Made by a program: the position numbers and the translations under genes. Shown here in pieces: positions 34,034 through 43,793 of a stretch of 64,000 nt of DNA. The notes beneath the pieces are model-generated. The model saw only the letters and a program-made list of their open reading frames with translations, was not told the origin of the DNA and did not search any database. The DNA is taken from positions 19,927 through 83,926 of the forward strand of contig CAYSJU010000005.1 in assembly GCA_964431495.1 (NCBI GenBank). Reading direction: 5' to 3'. Source of the stretch: CAYSJU01 sp964431495. Its GTDB lineage: Bacteria > Omnitrophota > Gorgyraeia > Tantalellales > Tantalellaceae. The first letter of the stretch is position 1, and every line of letters begins with the position of its first letter.

Positions 34034-36475
34034 ATGTCGATAAAGGTCCGTGATCTGGCAAAAGAGCTTGGTGTAGTGAGCGAGGAGCTGATAGAAGCCC
34101 TGAACAGGCTTTATGTGGAAGTGGATGACGAGAAAAGCAGTGTGGATGATAAGATCGCGGATCTTATGCGCGTCAAACTCGGTATGTCAAAGCCAGCCGC
34201 GAAGAAGACAAAAAAAGAGGAAAAACAGCCCCGGGTCAAGGGAAAAGGAAAGGCAGAGAAAAAGGTCAAAGAGCCGGCCAAAAAGAAAAAGGACGCGAAG
34301 AAAACCGGGAAGAAGGTAAAAACAGCTGAGGTTAAAGCTGAAAAACCCAGGCCGGCCAAAAAGAAAAAGGCTGAAGCAGCGCCACCTAAACCTGAAAAGG
34401 TCCAAGAGGAAGTCAAAAAGTCCCCAAAAACAGTGGATGCAAAGAAGCCGCAGCTAAAGGAGATGAAGAAAGTTATCGTTGTAAAGCATGCCGCTGTGAA
34501 GGATGTTGTGAAGAGCAGGGAGGAGGTCCAGAAGCAAGAGAAGGACCGTGTCACGGACAAAAAAGAAAAAAAGCCGCGTTCGGAAGGCAAAAGGCCTATC
34601 ACAGGTATCAGGAAAAGGCCGCCGGCCAGGAGGGTCACAAGGGTCACCACGAGATATACCCTGGCAGGGAAAAAGACCGAAATCGCGTACGAGGAGATCA
34701 AACCCTATGAAGGAACGGAGCTTAAAAAAATACAGCTGCAGGTCCCGATCAGCATCAGGGCCCTGGCCGTGAAGGTGAATAAACGTCCGAATGATCTTAT
34801 TCAATATATGATGCGGAAAAAAATACTGGTCAGCATAAACCAGGACCTGGAGGAATCTGTTGTCCGCGACCTTTTAAAGGACCTCGGCTATGAGTTGGAA
34901 CTCCTGCGCACTATTGAAGAGGACCTAATGGCGGAACACCGGGAACAGGAAAAAGCCGGTACTGAATCGCGCGCCGCAGTTGTCACTTTTATGGGGCATG
35001 TTGATCACGGCAAGACATCCCTTTTGGACTATATACGCAAGACCATGGTGACAAAAAAAGAGAAAGGCGGGATAACTCAGCATATAGGAGCGTATAAGGT
35101 GGAAACGTCAAAAGGATCGGTAACGTTCCTGGATACGCCCGGGCATGAGGCGTTCACGGCGATGAGGGCGAGAGGGGCTAACGCTACTGATGTTGTGGTG
35201 CTTGTGGTCGCCGCTGACGACGGAGTGATGCCACAGACCAAAGAGGCCATTGATCACGCCCGCGCAGCGGACGTTCCTATCGTCGTAGCGGTCAACAAGT
35301 GCGATCTCCCGGGAGCTAATCCGGATAAAGTGAAGATAGCTTTGCAACGGGAGAAACTTGTCGCTGAAGATCTTGGCGGAAAAACCGTTGTGGTGGAAGT
35401 GTCGGCAAAAACGGGGCAGGGTATAGATGATCTTGTTGAAATGCTCATGTTGGAAACAGAACTTCTTGAGTTAAAGGCAAATCCCGGCCTGAGAGCCAGG
35501 GGCGTGGTGATAGAAGGCAAAAAAACGTCGGGGCACGGGGTGGCTGCTACGGTTCTGGTAAAAAACGGCACTTTAAGGGTTGGGGATATAACCTTCAGCG
35601 GTATTTACTATGGGAAAGTAAAGGCGATGATCAATGATCGCGGTGAACGCATGACAGAAGCCCCGCCGTCCACCCCGGTCGAGATATTCGGCCTGCAGGG
35701 GGTGCCCGAAGCCGGAGATGAATTTTTTGTCGTAAAGGACGAAAAGAAAGCAAAGACCCTGGCGCTTTTGAAGCAGGGCGAGAGCAAGAAAAGCAGGATG
35801 ACAGGGAGTCAGAGGATCACCCTTGAAGATTTTCACAGCCGCGTTCTGGGAGGCGACATCAAAGAACTTAAAATAATACTGAAGGCCGATGTCCAGGGTT
35901 CAGTTGAGGCCATTACGCAGTCGCTTGAGAACCTTTCGACCGAGGAAGTCAAAGTCAGCTTTGCGCATAGCATGGTCGGAGAAGTGAATGAATCGGATGT
36001 TATGCTCGCGGTCGTCTCCAACGCCGTTATCATCGGGTTCAACGTGAAATTCGAGCCAAAAGCGGCGACTCTGGCGAAACAGGAAAAAATAGATGTACAT
36101 ATCTATGATGTGATATATGAAGCCATAAGCGACGTGAAAGCCGCGATGGAGGGGCTGCTGGAACCGATCGAGCGTGAGGCGCTGCAGGGGACAGCGCAGG
36201 TCAAGGAAGTCTTTCCCATGAAGGGCGGAAAGGCCGCAGGCTGTATGATAACCAAGGGTGTAGTTCACCGCAAGGACCGTATAAGGGTGAAGAGGGCCAA
36301 AGAGGTGATCTTTAAGGGCGAAATATCGTCTTTGAGAAGGTTTAAGGACGATGTCAGGGAAGTTAAAGAAGGATTCGAGTGCGGTATATCACTGCATAAC
36401 TTCAATAATATGAATTCCGGTGATATTATCGAGGCTTATATCATCGAAAAGGTCGCAAGAAGACTGGAGAAATAG
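34034..36475 (+). CDS. infB: Translation initiation factor IF-2
   Basis: 813 residues. An IF2_N motif at the start (RDLAKELGVVSEELIEALN), a long Lys/Pro/Glu-rich linker (about 55-215), a second IF2_N (VPISIRALAVKVNKRPNDLIQYM), then the GTPase: G1 GHVDHGKTS near 321, DTPGHE, NKCD, and SAKTGQG, followed by domains II-IV. Brings fMet-tRNA to the 30S subunit. Starts 13 bases after nusA. Confidence 0.96.
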   Translation: MSIKVRDLAKELGVVSEELIEALNRLYVEVDDEKSSVDDKIADLMRVKLGMSKPAAKKTKKEEKQPRVKGKGKAEKKVKEPAKKKKDAKKTGKKVKTAEVKAEKPRPAKKKKAEAAPPKPEKVQEEVKKSPKTVDAKKPQLKEMKKVIVVKHAAVKDVVKSREEVQKQEKDRVTDKKEKKPRSEGKRPITGIRKRPPARRVTRVTTRYTLAGKKTEIAYEEIKPYEGTELKKIQLQVPISIRALAVKVNKRPNDLIQYMMRKKILVSINQDLEESVVRDLLKDLGYELELLRTIEEDLMAEHREQEKAGTESRAAVVTFMGHVDHGKTSLLDYIRKTMVTKKEKGGITQHIGAYKVETSKGSVTFLDTPGHEAFTAMRARGANATDVVVLVVAADDGVMPQTKEAIDHARAADVPIVVAVNKCDLPGANPDKVKIALQREKLVAEDLGGKTVVVEVSAKTGQGIDDLVEMLMLETELLELKANPGLRARGVVIEGKKTSGHGVAATVLVKNGTLRVGDITFSGIYYGKVKAMINDRGERMTEAPPSTPVEIFGLQGVPEAGDEFFVVKDEKKAKTLALLKQGESKKSRMTGSQRITLEDFHSRVLGGDIKELKIILKADVQGSVEAITQSLENLSTEEVKVSFAHSMVGEVNESDVMLAVVSNAVIIGFNVKFEPKAATLAKQEKIDVHIYDVIYEAISDVKAAMEGLLEPIEREALQGTAQVKEVFPMKGGKAAGCMITKGVVHRKDRIRVKRAKEVIFKGEISSLRRFKDDVREVKEGFECGISLHNFNNMNSGDIIEAYIIEKVARRLEK

Positions 36476-36490
36476 GGCTAAAGAGGCGGT

Positions 36491-37480
36491 ATGCGGAAGA
36501 ATATCTTAAGCGGGATGAGGCCGACCGGCAAGCTTCATCTGGGACACCTGTTAGGGGCGTTGAATAACTGGGTCAAACTCCAGGAAGAGTATGATTGCCT
36601 GTTCATGGTAGCTGACTGGCACGCCCTGATGAGCGAGTACGAAAAGCCTTCTGACATTAAACAGAACAGCTTTGAGATCGTCAAGGACTGGATCTCCTGT
36701 GGCATAGATCCTGAAAGAAGCGTAATTTTCATCCAGAGCATGGTACCGGAACATCTTGAGCTGGCAATGGTGTTCTCGCTCCTGACACCCCTGGGATGGC
36801 TGGAGCGCTGTACAACATACAAAGAACAACTCAGGGAGATCAAAGGCCGCATGCTCGCTACTTACGGATTTCTGGGGTATCCCGTTCTCCAGGCCGCGGA
36901 TATAGCTCTTTATAACGCGCATTATGTTCCCGTGGGAGTGGACCAGCTGCCGCACCTGGAACTGGCCAGGGAAATAATAAGGAAATTCCATAAGCTTTAC
37001 AAAAAACAGATATTTGAAGAACCGGAACCAATGCTGACAGAGACTTCCAGAGTGGTGGGGTTGGATAACAGGAAAATGTCCAAAAGTTATAATAATTTCA
37101 TCGCGCTCTCGGACAACCCTGATATGGTCAGAAAAAAAGTTTACAGCATGTATACCGACCCCGACAGGGTTCGCGCCGATATTCCCGGCAAAGTGAACGG
37201 GAACCCCGTGTTTGTTTACCACGATCTTTTTAACCCGAACAGGGAAGAGGTCGCTGATCTCAAGAGGCGTTATAAAAAGGGCGAAGTCGGGGATGTAGAG
37301 GTGAAAAAGAAGCTGAGCGTCGCCTTGAACGGATTTCTGGAACCGATCCGGGAGGTGAGGGGTGGGCTGTCAGACGAGTATGTTCATGAGATCCTGATCC
37401 AGGGCGCTGAAAAAGCCCGCAGTATCGCAAAAAAAACCATGATCAAGGTCAAAAAATGCCTTCACCAGGTAATCGGGTGA
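36491..37480 (+). CDS. trpS: Tryptophanyl-tRNA synthetase
   Basis: 329 residues, class I synthetase. HIGH-like motif in PTGKLHLGHLLGALNNW and KMSKS motif in NRKMSKSYNNFI. The pocket marks VGVDQLPHLELAREI and the length are normal for TrpRS. Start ATG after GAGGCGGT. It follows infB by 16 bases and is followed by the scpA segregation gene, a common Gram-negative arrangement. Confidence 0.97.
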   Translation: MRKNILSGMRPTGKLHLGHLLGALNNWVKLQEEYDCLFMVADWHALMSEYEKPSDIKQNSFEIVKDWISCGIDPERSVIFIQSMVPEHLELAMVFSLLTPLGWLERCTTYKEQLREIKGRMLATYGFLGYPVLQAADIALYNAHYVPVGVDQLPHLELAREIIRKFHKLYKKQIFEEPEPMLTETSRVVGLDNRKMSKSYNNFIALSDNPDMVRKKVYSMYTDPDRVRADIPGKVNGNPVFVYHDLFNPNREEVADLKRRYKKGEVGDVEVKKKLSVALNGFLEPIREVRGGLSDEYVHEILIQGAEKARSIAKKTMIKVKKCLHQVIG

Positions 37481-37497
37481 TCAGGGAGAGATGATCG

Positions 37498-38241
37498 ATG
37501 ACATACAAGGTCAAACTTAATTTCTTCGAAGGTCCGCTGGACCTGTTGTTATTTCTGATCAAAAAAGAGCGGATCGATATCTATGATATACCGATCGCCA
37601 GGATCACCGAACAGTATCTGGCTTATCTGGAGCTTATGAAGCTGCTCGATCTAAGCATAGCCGGAGAGTTTCTGGTAATGGCGGCGACCCTGATGCATAT
37701 CAAGAGCAAGATGCTGCTGCCTCCCGAGGAAGGCCAGGAAGAGGAAGAACTGGAAGACCCCAGGGAAGAGCTTGTCCGGAAACTGCTGGAATACAAAAAA
37801 TTCAAAGAAGCGTCGGCGCGGCTGCAGGAGATGAGGGATGAGACCAAAGGGATATTCCTGCGTAAAGGAAGCGGCGAAAAAGAGAAGTTTTTTGCGGGTG
37901 AAGAAGAGGGGTATTTCGAGGCCAGCCTGTTCGATCTGATAAGCGCGTTCAGAAAGGTCCTGAAGAACATCCCAAAAGAGAAGTTCCATGCGGTAATAAA
38001 GAACAAGTTTAGCGTTAGCGATAAGATCCATTATATATATCACATGCTTGCCGGAAAGCCCAGTATAAGTTTTTTGGAACTGTTCAGGGCGGCTGCAAGC
38101 AAAGACGAAATAATCGCGACTTTTTTGGCGATACTAGAACTCATGAAGCTCAGAGAGATCATCGCTGCGCAGAAGACCTTTTTCGGCGAGATCGAAATTA
38201 TCAGGAACCCGGAGCTGGTTAATATAGTTCAGAGTTCGTAG
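37498..38241 (+). CDS. scpA: Segregation and condensation protein A (kleisin)
   Basis: 247 residues. The SMC-binding N-terminus (YKVKLNFFEGPLDLLLFLIKKERIDIYDIPIARITEQYLAYLEL pattern) is diagnostic, and the C-terminal winged helix (VSFLELFRAAASKDEIIATFLAILELMKL pattern) fits a kleisin. With ScpB and SMC it compacts and segregates the chromosome. The stop codon is inside the left arm of the palindrome that follows. Confidence 0.95.
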   Translation: MTYKVKLNFFEGPLDLLLFLIKKERIDIYDIPIARITEQYLAYLELMKLLDLSIAGEFLVMAATLMHIKSKMLLPPEEGQEEEELEDPREELVRKLLEYKKFKEASARLQEMRDETKGIFLRKGSGEKEKFFAGEEEGYFEASLFDLISAFRKVLKNIPKEKFHAVIKNKFSVSDKIHYIYHMLAGKPSISFLELFRAAASKDEIIATFLAILELMKLREIIAAQKTFFGEIEIIRNPELVNIVQSS

Positions 38242-38306
38242 TTGGCGAGAGATGCAATATTTGCGCGTACTTATTAACTACGAAGTACGAACTTCCAACT
38301 ACGAAC
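38234..38306 (+). repeat. Palindrome overlapping the scpA stop codon
   Basis: Perfect 12-bp inverted repeat: 38234-38245 with 38295-38306, with an inner CGTACTT/AAGTACG pair. Composed of degenerate TACGAAC-like words. It overlaps the last codons of scpA and the space before scpB. Confidence 0.6.
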
Positions 38307-38334
38307 AGACGTGGGGTTAAACGACAGGTAATAA

Positions 38335-38934
38335 ATGGAGAATATTCAGAGAATTAAAAATATTATCGAAGCGCTGCTGATCGTTTCCGAGTCAGGATTA
38401 AGCCGTAAGGAGATACAGGAAATAATAGGGGATGTGAAATACGGGGAAGTAGAGGAAGGGATCAGCCATTTAAAAGAAGAGTACAGCCGGGATGATAGAG
38501 CTTTCAATATCGCGGAAATAGCTGGGAAGTGCCGTATCGTCACGAAGTCGGAATACATGCCATGGGTAAGCAATCTTTACCAGCCCGAGCCGGACCGGCT
38601 GACAGGTCCTTCCCTCGAGACTCTTGCTATCATCGCGTACAAGCAGCCGGTCACGCGAGCCGAAATAGAAAAGGTCCGCGGCGTTAACGTGGGCGGGGTA
38701 CTCAAGACCATTCTCGAAAAAGACCTTATCCAGATAAGGGGCAGAAAAGACGCGGTGGGAAAACCGCTAATTTACGGGACCACGGGGAAATTTCTGGAAT
38801 TATTCGGATTGAACTCCCTGGATGATCTGCCGGCGTTGCGTGACTTCAGTGAAGAAGACCTGGATTACGGGAAAATCCGTGACCAGGTCGAGGTAGAAGA
38901 AACACAACAAGACCACAGTGCCGAGAGCAAGTAA
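38335..38934 (+). CDS. scpB: Segregation and condensation protein B
   Basis: 199 residues, two winged-helix domains. Family marks: IIEALLIVSESGLSRKEIQEII at the start and LETLAIIAYKQPVTRAEIEKVRGVN in the second domain, then DLIQIRGRKDAVGKPLIYGTT. Forms the SMC-ScpAB condensin with scpA just upstream. Start ATG preceded by ACAGGT. Confidence 0.95.
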   Translation: MENIQRIKNIIEALLIVSESGLSRKEIQEIIGDVKYGEVEEGISHLKEEYSRDDRAFNIAEIAGKCRIVTKSEYMPWVSNLYQPEPDRLTGPSLETLAIIAYKQPVTRAEIEKVRGVNVGGVLKTILEKDLIQIRGRKDAVGKPLIYGTTGKFLELFGLNSLDDLPALRDFSEEDLDYGKIRDQVEVEETQQDHSAESK

Positions 38935-38948
38935 AAGGGTGTGATATT

Positions 38949-40022
38949 ATGAGAAAGAACAGACTTAAGGATCTCAGAAAAGAGATCGACAGGATCGACA
39001 GCCGCGTAATAGAACTGCTGAACAGGAGGGGGAAGATCAGTTTTGACATAGGCGAGATAAAAAAGGCAAAAAAGCAGCCCATCTATTCTCCGGACAGAGA
39101 GAGTCTTATTTACAGAAAGATCAGTAAAAAGAATAAAGGGCCCTTCACGGATGAATCAGTAACAGCGATATACAGGGAGATCATGTCAGCCTGTCTTTCG
39201 CTCGAGCATTCGTTGGTCGTCGCGTATCTTGGGCCGGAACTGACCTTTACTCATCAGGTCTCGATAAAAAAGTTCGGGGCCAGCGTAACTTACCTGTCAT
39301 GTGACAACATATCGGATGTATTCCGCGAAGTCGAGAAAGGGAACGCGGACTATGGCGTGGTGCCGATAGAAAACTCTATCGAGGGAGCGGTAAGCCATAC
39401 AATGGATATGTTCGCGAATTCTCCGCTGATGATATGCTCTGAAGCTTGCCTGCGGATAAGGCACAGCCTTTTAAGCAAGAACGATGACGCCAGATCGATC
39501 GCCAGGGTCTATTCGAACCCACAGGTGTTCGCTCAGTGCCGCGGCTGGCTTGAAAAGAACCTGTACTGGGCGAAGCTCAAAGAGTCGACATCAACAGCTA
39601 AGGCTGCTGAGATCGCGGGCAAACATCCTACTTCGGCCTGTATCGCGAGCGACCTGGCGGCCAAAAGGTATGATCTGAAGGTGGTAGCAAGGTCTATCGA
39701 AGACTCGGCGGACAATGTTACAAGGTTCCTGGTGATCGGGGAGAACATGAGCAGCCCTTCCGGCGACGATAAGACATCCATAATGTTTTCGGTAAAGGAC
39801 AGGTCCGGCGTCTTACACGACATGCTCACTCCATTCAAAAAGGCTGGTATAAATCTCACCAAGATCGAATCCCGGCCGTCCAAACTAAAAGCGTGGAAAT
39901 ATTATTTTTTTGTGGACATGGAAGGCCATTGCATGGACGGAAAGGTCGAGAGGGCGTTGAAGAAGGTGCAGGATAAATGTGATTTCATCAAAATACTCGG
40001 ATCTTACCCTAGGGCAAAATGA
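38949..40022 (+). CDS. pheA: Bifunctional chorismate mutase / prephenate dehydratase
   Basis: 357 residues. An AroQ chorismate mutase domain (about 1-85, LKDLRKEIDRIDSRVIELLNRR), a prephenate dehydratase domain (about 95-275, VAYLGPELTFTH, the TRF motif in NVTRFLVIG), and a C-terminal ACT domain (MFSVKDRSGVLHDMLTPFKKAGINL with the ESRPS phenylalanine-binding element). Chorismate to phenylpyruvate, with feedback by phenylalanine. First of the aromatic set pheA-hisC-aroF-tyrA. Confidence 0.96.
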   Translation: MRKNRLKDLRKEIDRIDSRVIELLNRRGKISFDIGEIKKAKKQPIYSPDRESLIYRKISKKNKGPFTDESVTAIYREIMSACLSLEHSLVVAYLGPELTFTHQVSIKKFGASVTYLSCDNISDVFREVEKGNADYGVVPIENSIEGAVSHTMDMFANSPLMICSEACLRIRHSLLSKNDDARSIARVYSNPQVFAQCRGWLEKNLYWAKLKESTSTAKAAEIAGKHPTSACIASDLAAKRYDLKVVARSIEDSADNVTRFLVIGENMSSPSGDDKTSIMFSVKDRSGVLHDMLTPFKKAGINLTKIESRPSKLKAWKYYFFVDMEGHCMDGKVERALKKVQDKCDFIKILGSYPRAK

Positions 40023-40035
40023 ACAAGCAGAAAAA

Positions 40036-41142
40036 ATGAAGAAACTCTGGAAAGAACATCTGGAAGCGGTGAGACCATACGTTCCCGGAAAACCGATCGA
40101 GGAAGTAAAGCGGGAACTTGAACTGGACAATGTTATTAAACTGGCATCAAACGAGAACCCGTTAGGGCCTCCTCCCGGAGTCGTGCGCGCAATAACCGAA
40201 GCCGCTGGAGAGGTGAACAGGTATCCTGACGGAGGCTGTTTCTATTTAAGGCAGGCTCTCTGCGAAAAGCTTTCGATATCGGGGGATAACGTTATTTTCG
40301 GCAATGGGTCCGATGAGGTGATCGTTCTAGCCCTTCGCGCGATGCTAAGGCATGATGAGGAGGTCATTATTGCCCATCCGACGTTTCTCATTTACAACAT
40401 CGCCTCCCTTGTCGAAGAGGCAAATGTCCGGACTGTGCCAATGAAGGATTTCAGATATGATCTTAAAGCCATGGCCGGGGCGATTACGGACAGGACAAAG
40501 ATCGTGTTCATCTCTAATCCGGATAATCCCACGGGAAGTTATGTCACCAAAGATGAAATGGATGATTTTATGCAGAGAGTCCCCGAAGGAGTAGTTGTCT
40601 TCCTGGATGAAGCTTACGGTGAATTCGCCAAAGGTGATGACTATCCAGAAACCCTGGAATTGATCAACAGGGAGGATAAAAATGTTATCATAACCCGCAC
40701 TTTTTCCAAAGCTTACAGCCTGGCGGGATTGCGTGTAGGGTATGGTCTCGCCCGGAAGGATATAATCGAAGTGCTTAACAAGGTGCGGGAGCCGTTTAAC
40801 GTAAATTCACTTGCTCAGGCGGCGGCGCTAGCGGCGCTCAAGGAAGAAGGCCATTTAAATAGATCGTTGGCCCTTGTCCGCGAAGAAAAGAAAAAATTTT
40901 ATTCGCAGTTTGACGGGATGGACTTAACATATATTCCCAGCCGCACGAATTTTGTTCTTGTGAACGCTGGACGCGATTCCAGGGAAGTATTCAGCTATCT
41001 TTTGAAGCGCGGCGTTATAGTGCGGGAGATGACGTCATGGGGGATCGATGGGTTCATCAGGGTCAATATCGGACTTAGAGAGGAAAACGAAGTATTTTTC
41101 AGAGCGCTCAAAGACGCGGTGAGGGATATTCCGCGGTTGTAA
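40036..41142 (+). CDS. hisC: Histidinol-phosphate / aromatic aminotransferase
   Basis: 368 residues, class I/II PLP aminotransferase of the HisC family. Seen: KLASNENPLGPPPGV, ISNPDNPTGSYV, the PLP lysine in TFSKAYSLAGLRVGYGL near residue 224, and RVNIGLREENEVF. Sitting between pheA and aroF, it likely also or mainly transaminates phenylpyruvate and 4-hydroxyphenylpyruvate, as some HisC homologues do. The ATG at 40036 is picked from the family start; the frame is open back to 39979 over the pheA end. Confidence 0.92.
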   Translation: MKKLWKEHLEAVRPYVPGKPIEEVKRELELDNVIKLASNENPLGPPPGVVRAITEAAGEVNRYPDGGCFYLRQALCEKLSISGDNVIFGNGSDEVIVLALRAMLRHDEEVIIAHPTFLIYNIASLVEEANVRTVPMKDFRYDLKAMAGAITDRTKIVFISNPDNPTGSYVTKDEMDDFMQRVPEGVVVFLDEAYGEFAKGDDYPETLELINREDKNVIITRTFSKAYSLAGLRVGYGLARKDIIEVLNKVREPFNVNSLAQAAALAALKEEGHLNRSLALVREEKKKFYSQFDGMDLTYIPSRTNFVLVNAGRDSREVFSYLLKRGVIVREMTSWGIDGFIRVNIGLREENEVFFRALKDAVRDIPRL

Positions 41143-41192
41143 GTTATAAGTTGCAAGTTGGATGGTGTCCTTCTTCTGTACTTATAACTTAC
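41139..41192 (+). repeat. Palindrome overlapping the hisC stop codon
   Basis: Perfect 13-bp inverted repeat: 41139-41151 with 41180-41192. Made of degenerate AAGTTAT/AAGTTG words. It spans the hisC TAA at 41140-41142. Confidence 0.6.
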
Positions 41193-41223
41193 CACTTACA
41201 ACTATTTTAACGAGGAGACAGAC

Positions 41224-42240
41224 ATGATCATAGTCCTGAAACCAGAGGCTACTAAGAAAGAAATAGACCACATAATGGAGAAGATCGAAAAGCTGGGGCT
41301 CAAACCCTGGTTGTCAGAAGGCGTGGAACGGAAGATCATAGGCGTTATCGGGGAGGAGGATGTCCTGCGGGTCCAGCCGCTTGAAGGAATACCATGTGTC
41401 GAGAAGGTCATGCCGATATTAAAACCGTATAAACTCGCGTCACTGGAATACAGGCCTGAGCCTACCGAAGTTGACATCGGCGGTGGGGTGATGGTAGGCG
41501 GCAAAAAAATAGTTGTTATGGCCGGGCCCTGCTCCGTGGAAAGCAGGGATATGCTTTTAGACATCGCTGCGATAGTCAAAAAGGGCGGCGCAAAAGTATT
41601 GAGGGGAGGCGCATTCAAGCCAAGGACAAGCCCGTACAGTTTTCAGGGGCTTGGAGAGGAAGGGCTTGAATATTTAGCCGAAGCCAGGGAGAAGACAGGT
41701 CTCCTTGTTGTAACTGAATTAATGGACACCAGGAACATTGAGATGGTCATGAAGTATGCGGATATAATCCAGATCGGGGCAAGGAACATGCAGAATTTCG
41801 AGCTGCTCAAAGAAGTCGGCAGAACGACAAAACCGGTATTGCTGAAGCGGGGCATAGCAAACACTATCGTGGAGCTGCTTATGAGCGCTGAATATATTCT
41901 TGCCGGTGGGAATTCTAATGTCATCCTGTGCGAAAGGGGAATACGGACGTTTGAGACTTTCACCAGGTTCACGCTTGACATAAACGCCGTGCCTGCGCTG
42001 AAGAGCCTGAGCCACCTGCCGGTAGTGGTGGATCCGTCGCATGCCACGGGGCGATGGGGGCTGGTCTCGGCAGCTTCGCGGGCCGCCATTGCCGCGGGAG
42101 CTGACGGGCTTCTTGTGGAAGTGCATCCCAGTCCAGAGGATGCGTTTTCTGACGGGCACCAGTCGCTCTTGCCGGTGAAATTCGAGGGGATGATGAGAGA
42201 GATATTAAAAGTGGCAGCCGCGGTGGGGCGTGAACTCTGA
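41224..42240 (+). CDS. aroF: 3-deoxy-7-phosphoheptulonate (DAHP) synthase
   Basis: 338 residues; first step of the shikimate pathway (PEP plus erythrose 4-phosphate). This is the type I-beta DAHP synthase with an N-terminal ferredoxin-like regulatory domain (1-90, IVLKPEATKKEIDHIMEKIEKLG). Barrel marks: MAGPCSVESRDMLLD, RGGAFKPRTSPYSFQG, QIGARNMQNFELL, DPSHATGRW. GAGGAGAC before the ATG. Confidence 0.95.
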   Translation: MIIVLKPEATKKEIDHIMEKIEKLGLKPWLSEGVERKIIGVIGEEDVLRVQPLEGIPCVEKVMPILKPYKLASLEYRPEPTEVDIGGGVMVGGKKIVVMAGPCSVESRDMLLDIAAIVKKGGAKVLRGGAFKPRTSPYSFQGLGEEGLEYLAEAREKTGLLVVTELMDTRNIEMVMKYADIIQIGARNMQNFELLKEVGRTTKPVLLKRGIANTIVELLMSAEYILAGGNSNVILCERGIRTFETFTRFTLDINAVPALKSLSHLPVVVDPSHATGRWGLVSAASRAAIAAGADGLLVEVHPSPEDAFSDGHQSLLPVKFEGMMREILKVAAAVGREL

Positions 42241-42274
42241 ACTAGGAACTACTTTGCGAATACGTGGAGACAAC

Positions 42275-43114
42275 ATGAAGCTGAAAAAGGTCGTTATCAT
42301 AGGGATGGGGATCATCGGTGGATCGATCGGTAAGGCCCTCCTTGAGAAAGGCATAGCAGATGAGGTGGCTGGAGTGTGCCGGAGACAGTCCTCACTTGAC
42401 AGGGCGATAAAGATGGATGTCTTGACAACGGGATATGTCAATAATTATCCGGAAGCGACCGCCGGAGCGGATATGATCTTCATTGCCACTCCGGTTCCAG
42501 TAATAAAAGATGTTTTGAGAGATCTGGCCGAAGTCCTTGACGGAGGAGTTATAGTTGCTGACGTAGGCAGCGCGAAGAAAGAGATCGTCGAGCTGGCGGA
42601 AGGATTCGGGGACAGATTTTCTTTTGTGGGCGGTCATCCTCTCGCCGGATCGGAGAAGTCCGGAGTCGAGCACGCGAAAGGGGATCTTTTCCATGGTTCA
42701 TTGTGTGTCTTGACCAGGGGGAGGTCAACGATCGAGGAAGACCTGTTGAAGGTGAAAGAGCTGTGGAACGATATGGGAGCAGAGACAGAAGTTCTGTCTC
42801 CTGAAGAACATGATGAGATCATCGCGTTTACCAGCCATCTCCCTCATGCAGTGGCTTATTCTCTGGCAGGCGTTCAACGCGAGGAATACGAAAAATTCAT
42901 GGCGACGGGATTTGAGGACACTTCCAGAATAGCTTCGGCTGATCCTGTCCTGTGGAGAGGTATTTTTATGAGCAATCGAGGGGGTGTCCTTAGGGCTATT
43001 GAGCGTTTCAGGGAAGTCCTTTCTGGTATCGAAGACGCCATCCGGCGAAAAGACGGGAAGGGCCTTGAGGAGAAATTGAGGAGATGCAAAGAGGCAAGGG
43101 ATGGGATTTTTTAA
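42275..43114 (+). CDS. tyrA: Prephenate dehydrogenase
   Basis: 279 residues, NAD(P)-dependent. Rossmann motif VVIIGMGIIGGSIGKALLEKG, then catalytic-site marks in GGHPLAGSEKSGVEHAKGDLF and FTSHLPHAVAYSLAGV. Converts prephenate to 4-hydroxyphenylpyruvate. The ATG at 42275 (GGAGA upstream) is preferred over the open frame from 42230. In many genomes tyrA is followed by aroA and then cmk; aroA is missing here. Confidence 0.94.
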   Translation: MKLKKVVIIGMGIIGGSIGKALLEKGIADEVAGVCRRQSSLDRAIKMDVLTTGYVNNYPEATAGADMIFIATPVPVIKDVLRDLAEVLDGGVIVADVGSAKKEIVELAEGFGDRFSFVGGHPLAGSEKSGVEHAKGDLFHGSLCVLTRGRSTIEEDLLKVKELWNDMGAETEVLSPEEHDEIIAFTSHLPHAVAYSLAGVQREEYEKFMATGFEDTSRIASADPVLWRGIFMSNRGGVLRAIERFREVLSGIEDAIRRKDGKGLEEKLRRCKEARDGIF

Positions 43115-43793
43115 ACGCGCCAGGGCGATCGCCATTGATGGTCCTGCAGGAAGCGGCAAAAGCACGGTAAGCAGGCTTGTGGCCGAAAGACTGGGATACG
43201 CATATATCGATACAGGCGCGATGTATCGCGCGCTTACGTTAAAGGTCATGAGGAACAACATAGATCTTGCCAGCGAGGAAGAGATCATAAAACTTTCCGC
43301 GACTTTGGACCTTAAACTTCTGCCGTCAGATGAAAAAAGGACGACCATACGGGTAATGCTGGACGGCGAAGATGTCTCTGAAGCGATACGGCGCATGGAG
43401 GTCACACGGAACGTCAAACATGTCGCTAAGATCCGCGGGGTCAGGGCTAATCTCGTGGATCTACAGAGGAAGATGGTGAAAGACATGAATGGCTCGGTCA
43501 TGGAGGGCAGGGATATAGGCACTGTGGTCCTTCCCGATGCCGGGCACAAGGTCTATATTGACGCCTCTTTTGAGGAAAGGGTGGAGCGCCGTCTTGCCGA
43601 ACTTCATGTGAAAGGCAATCCGGTCTCGCGCCAGGAAGTGGAGGAAGATCTAAAACAGAGAGACCATTCCGACAAGACCCGGAAGATAGGTCCGCTTAAA
43701 AAGGCGAAAGATGCTTTTTTTATTGACACCAGCGGTCTTTCTATCGACCAGGTCGTAACAAAGATTATAAGGTATGTTGAAGAAAAGAGATAA
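43101..43793 (+). CDS. cmk: Cytidylate kinase
   Basis: 230 residues. P-loop AIDGPAGSGKSTVSR, AYIDTGAMYRALT, and EGRDIGTVVLPDAGHKVYI are classic CMP kinase features. Phosphorylates CMP/dCMP. It overlaps the tyrA end by 14 bases and leads into plsC and rpsA, a widely conserved gene order. Confidence 0.97.
   Translation: MGFFKRARAIAIDGPAGSGKSTVSRLVAERLGYAYIDTGAMYRALTLKVMRNNIDLASEEEIIKLSATLDLKLLPSDEKRTTIRVMLDGEDVSEAIRRMEVTRNVKHVAKIRGVRANLVDLQRKMVKDMNGSVMEGRDIGTVVLPDAGHKVYIDASFEERVERRLAELHVKGNPVSRQEVEEDLKQRDHSDKTRKIGPLKKAKDAFFIDTSGLSIDQVVTKIIRYVEEKR

Noticed and set aside
33265..34035. Long minus-strand open frame rich in Ser opposite nusA
   Set aside because: It is a shadow of the Glu-rich tail of nusA (GAA/GAG codons read backwards give TTC/CTC-type Ser/Phe runs); no start signal.
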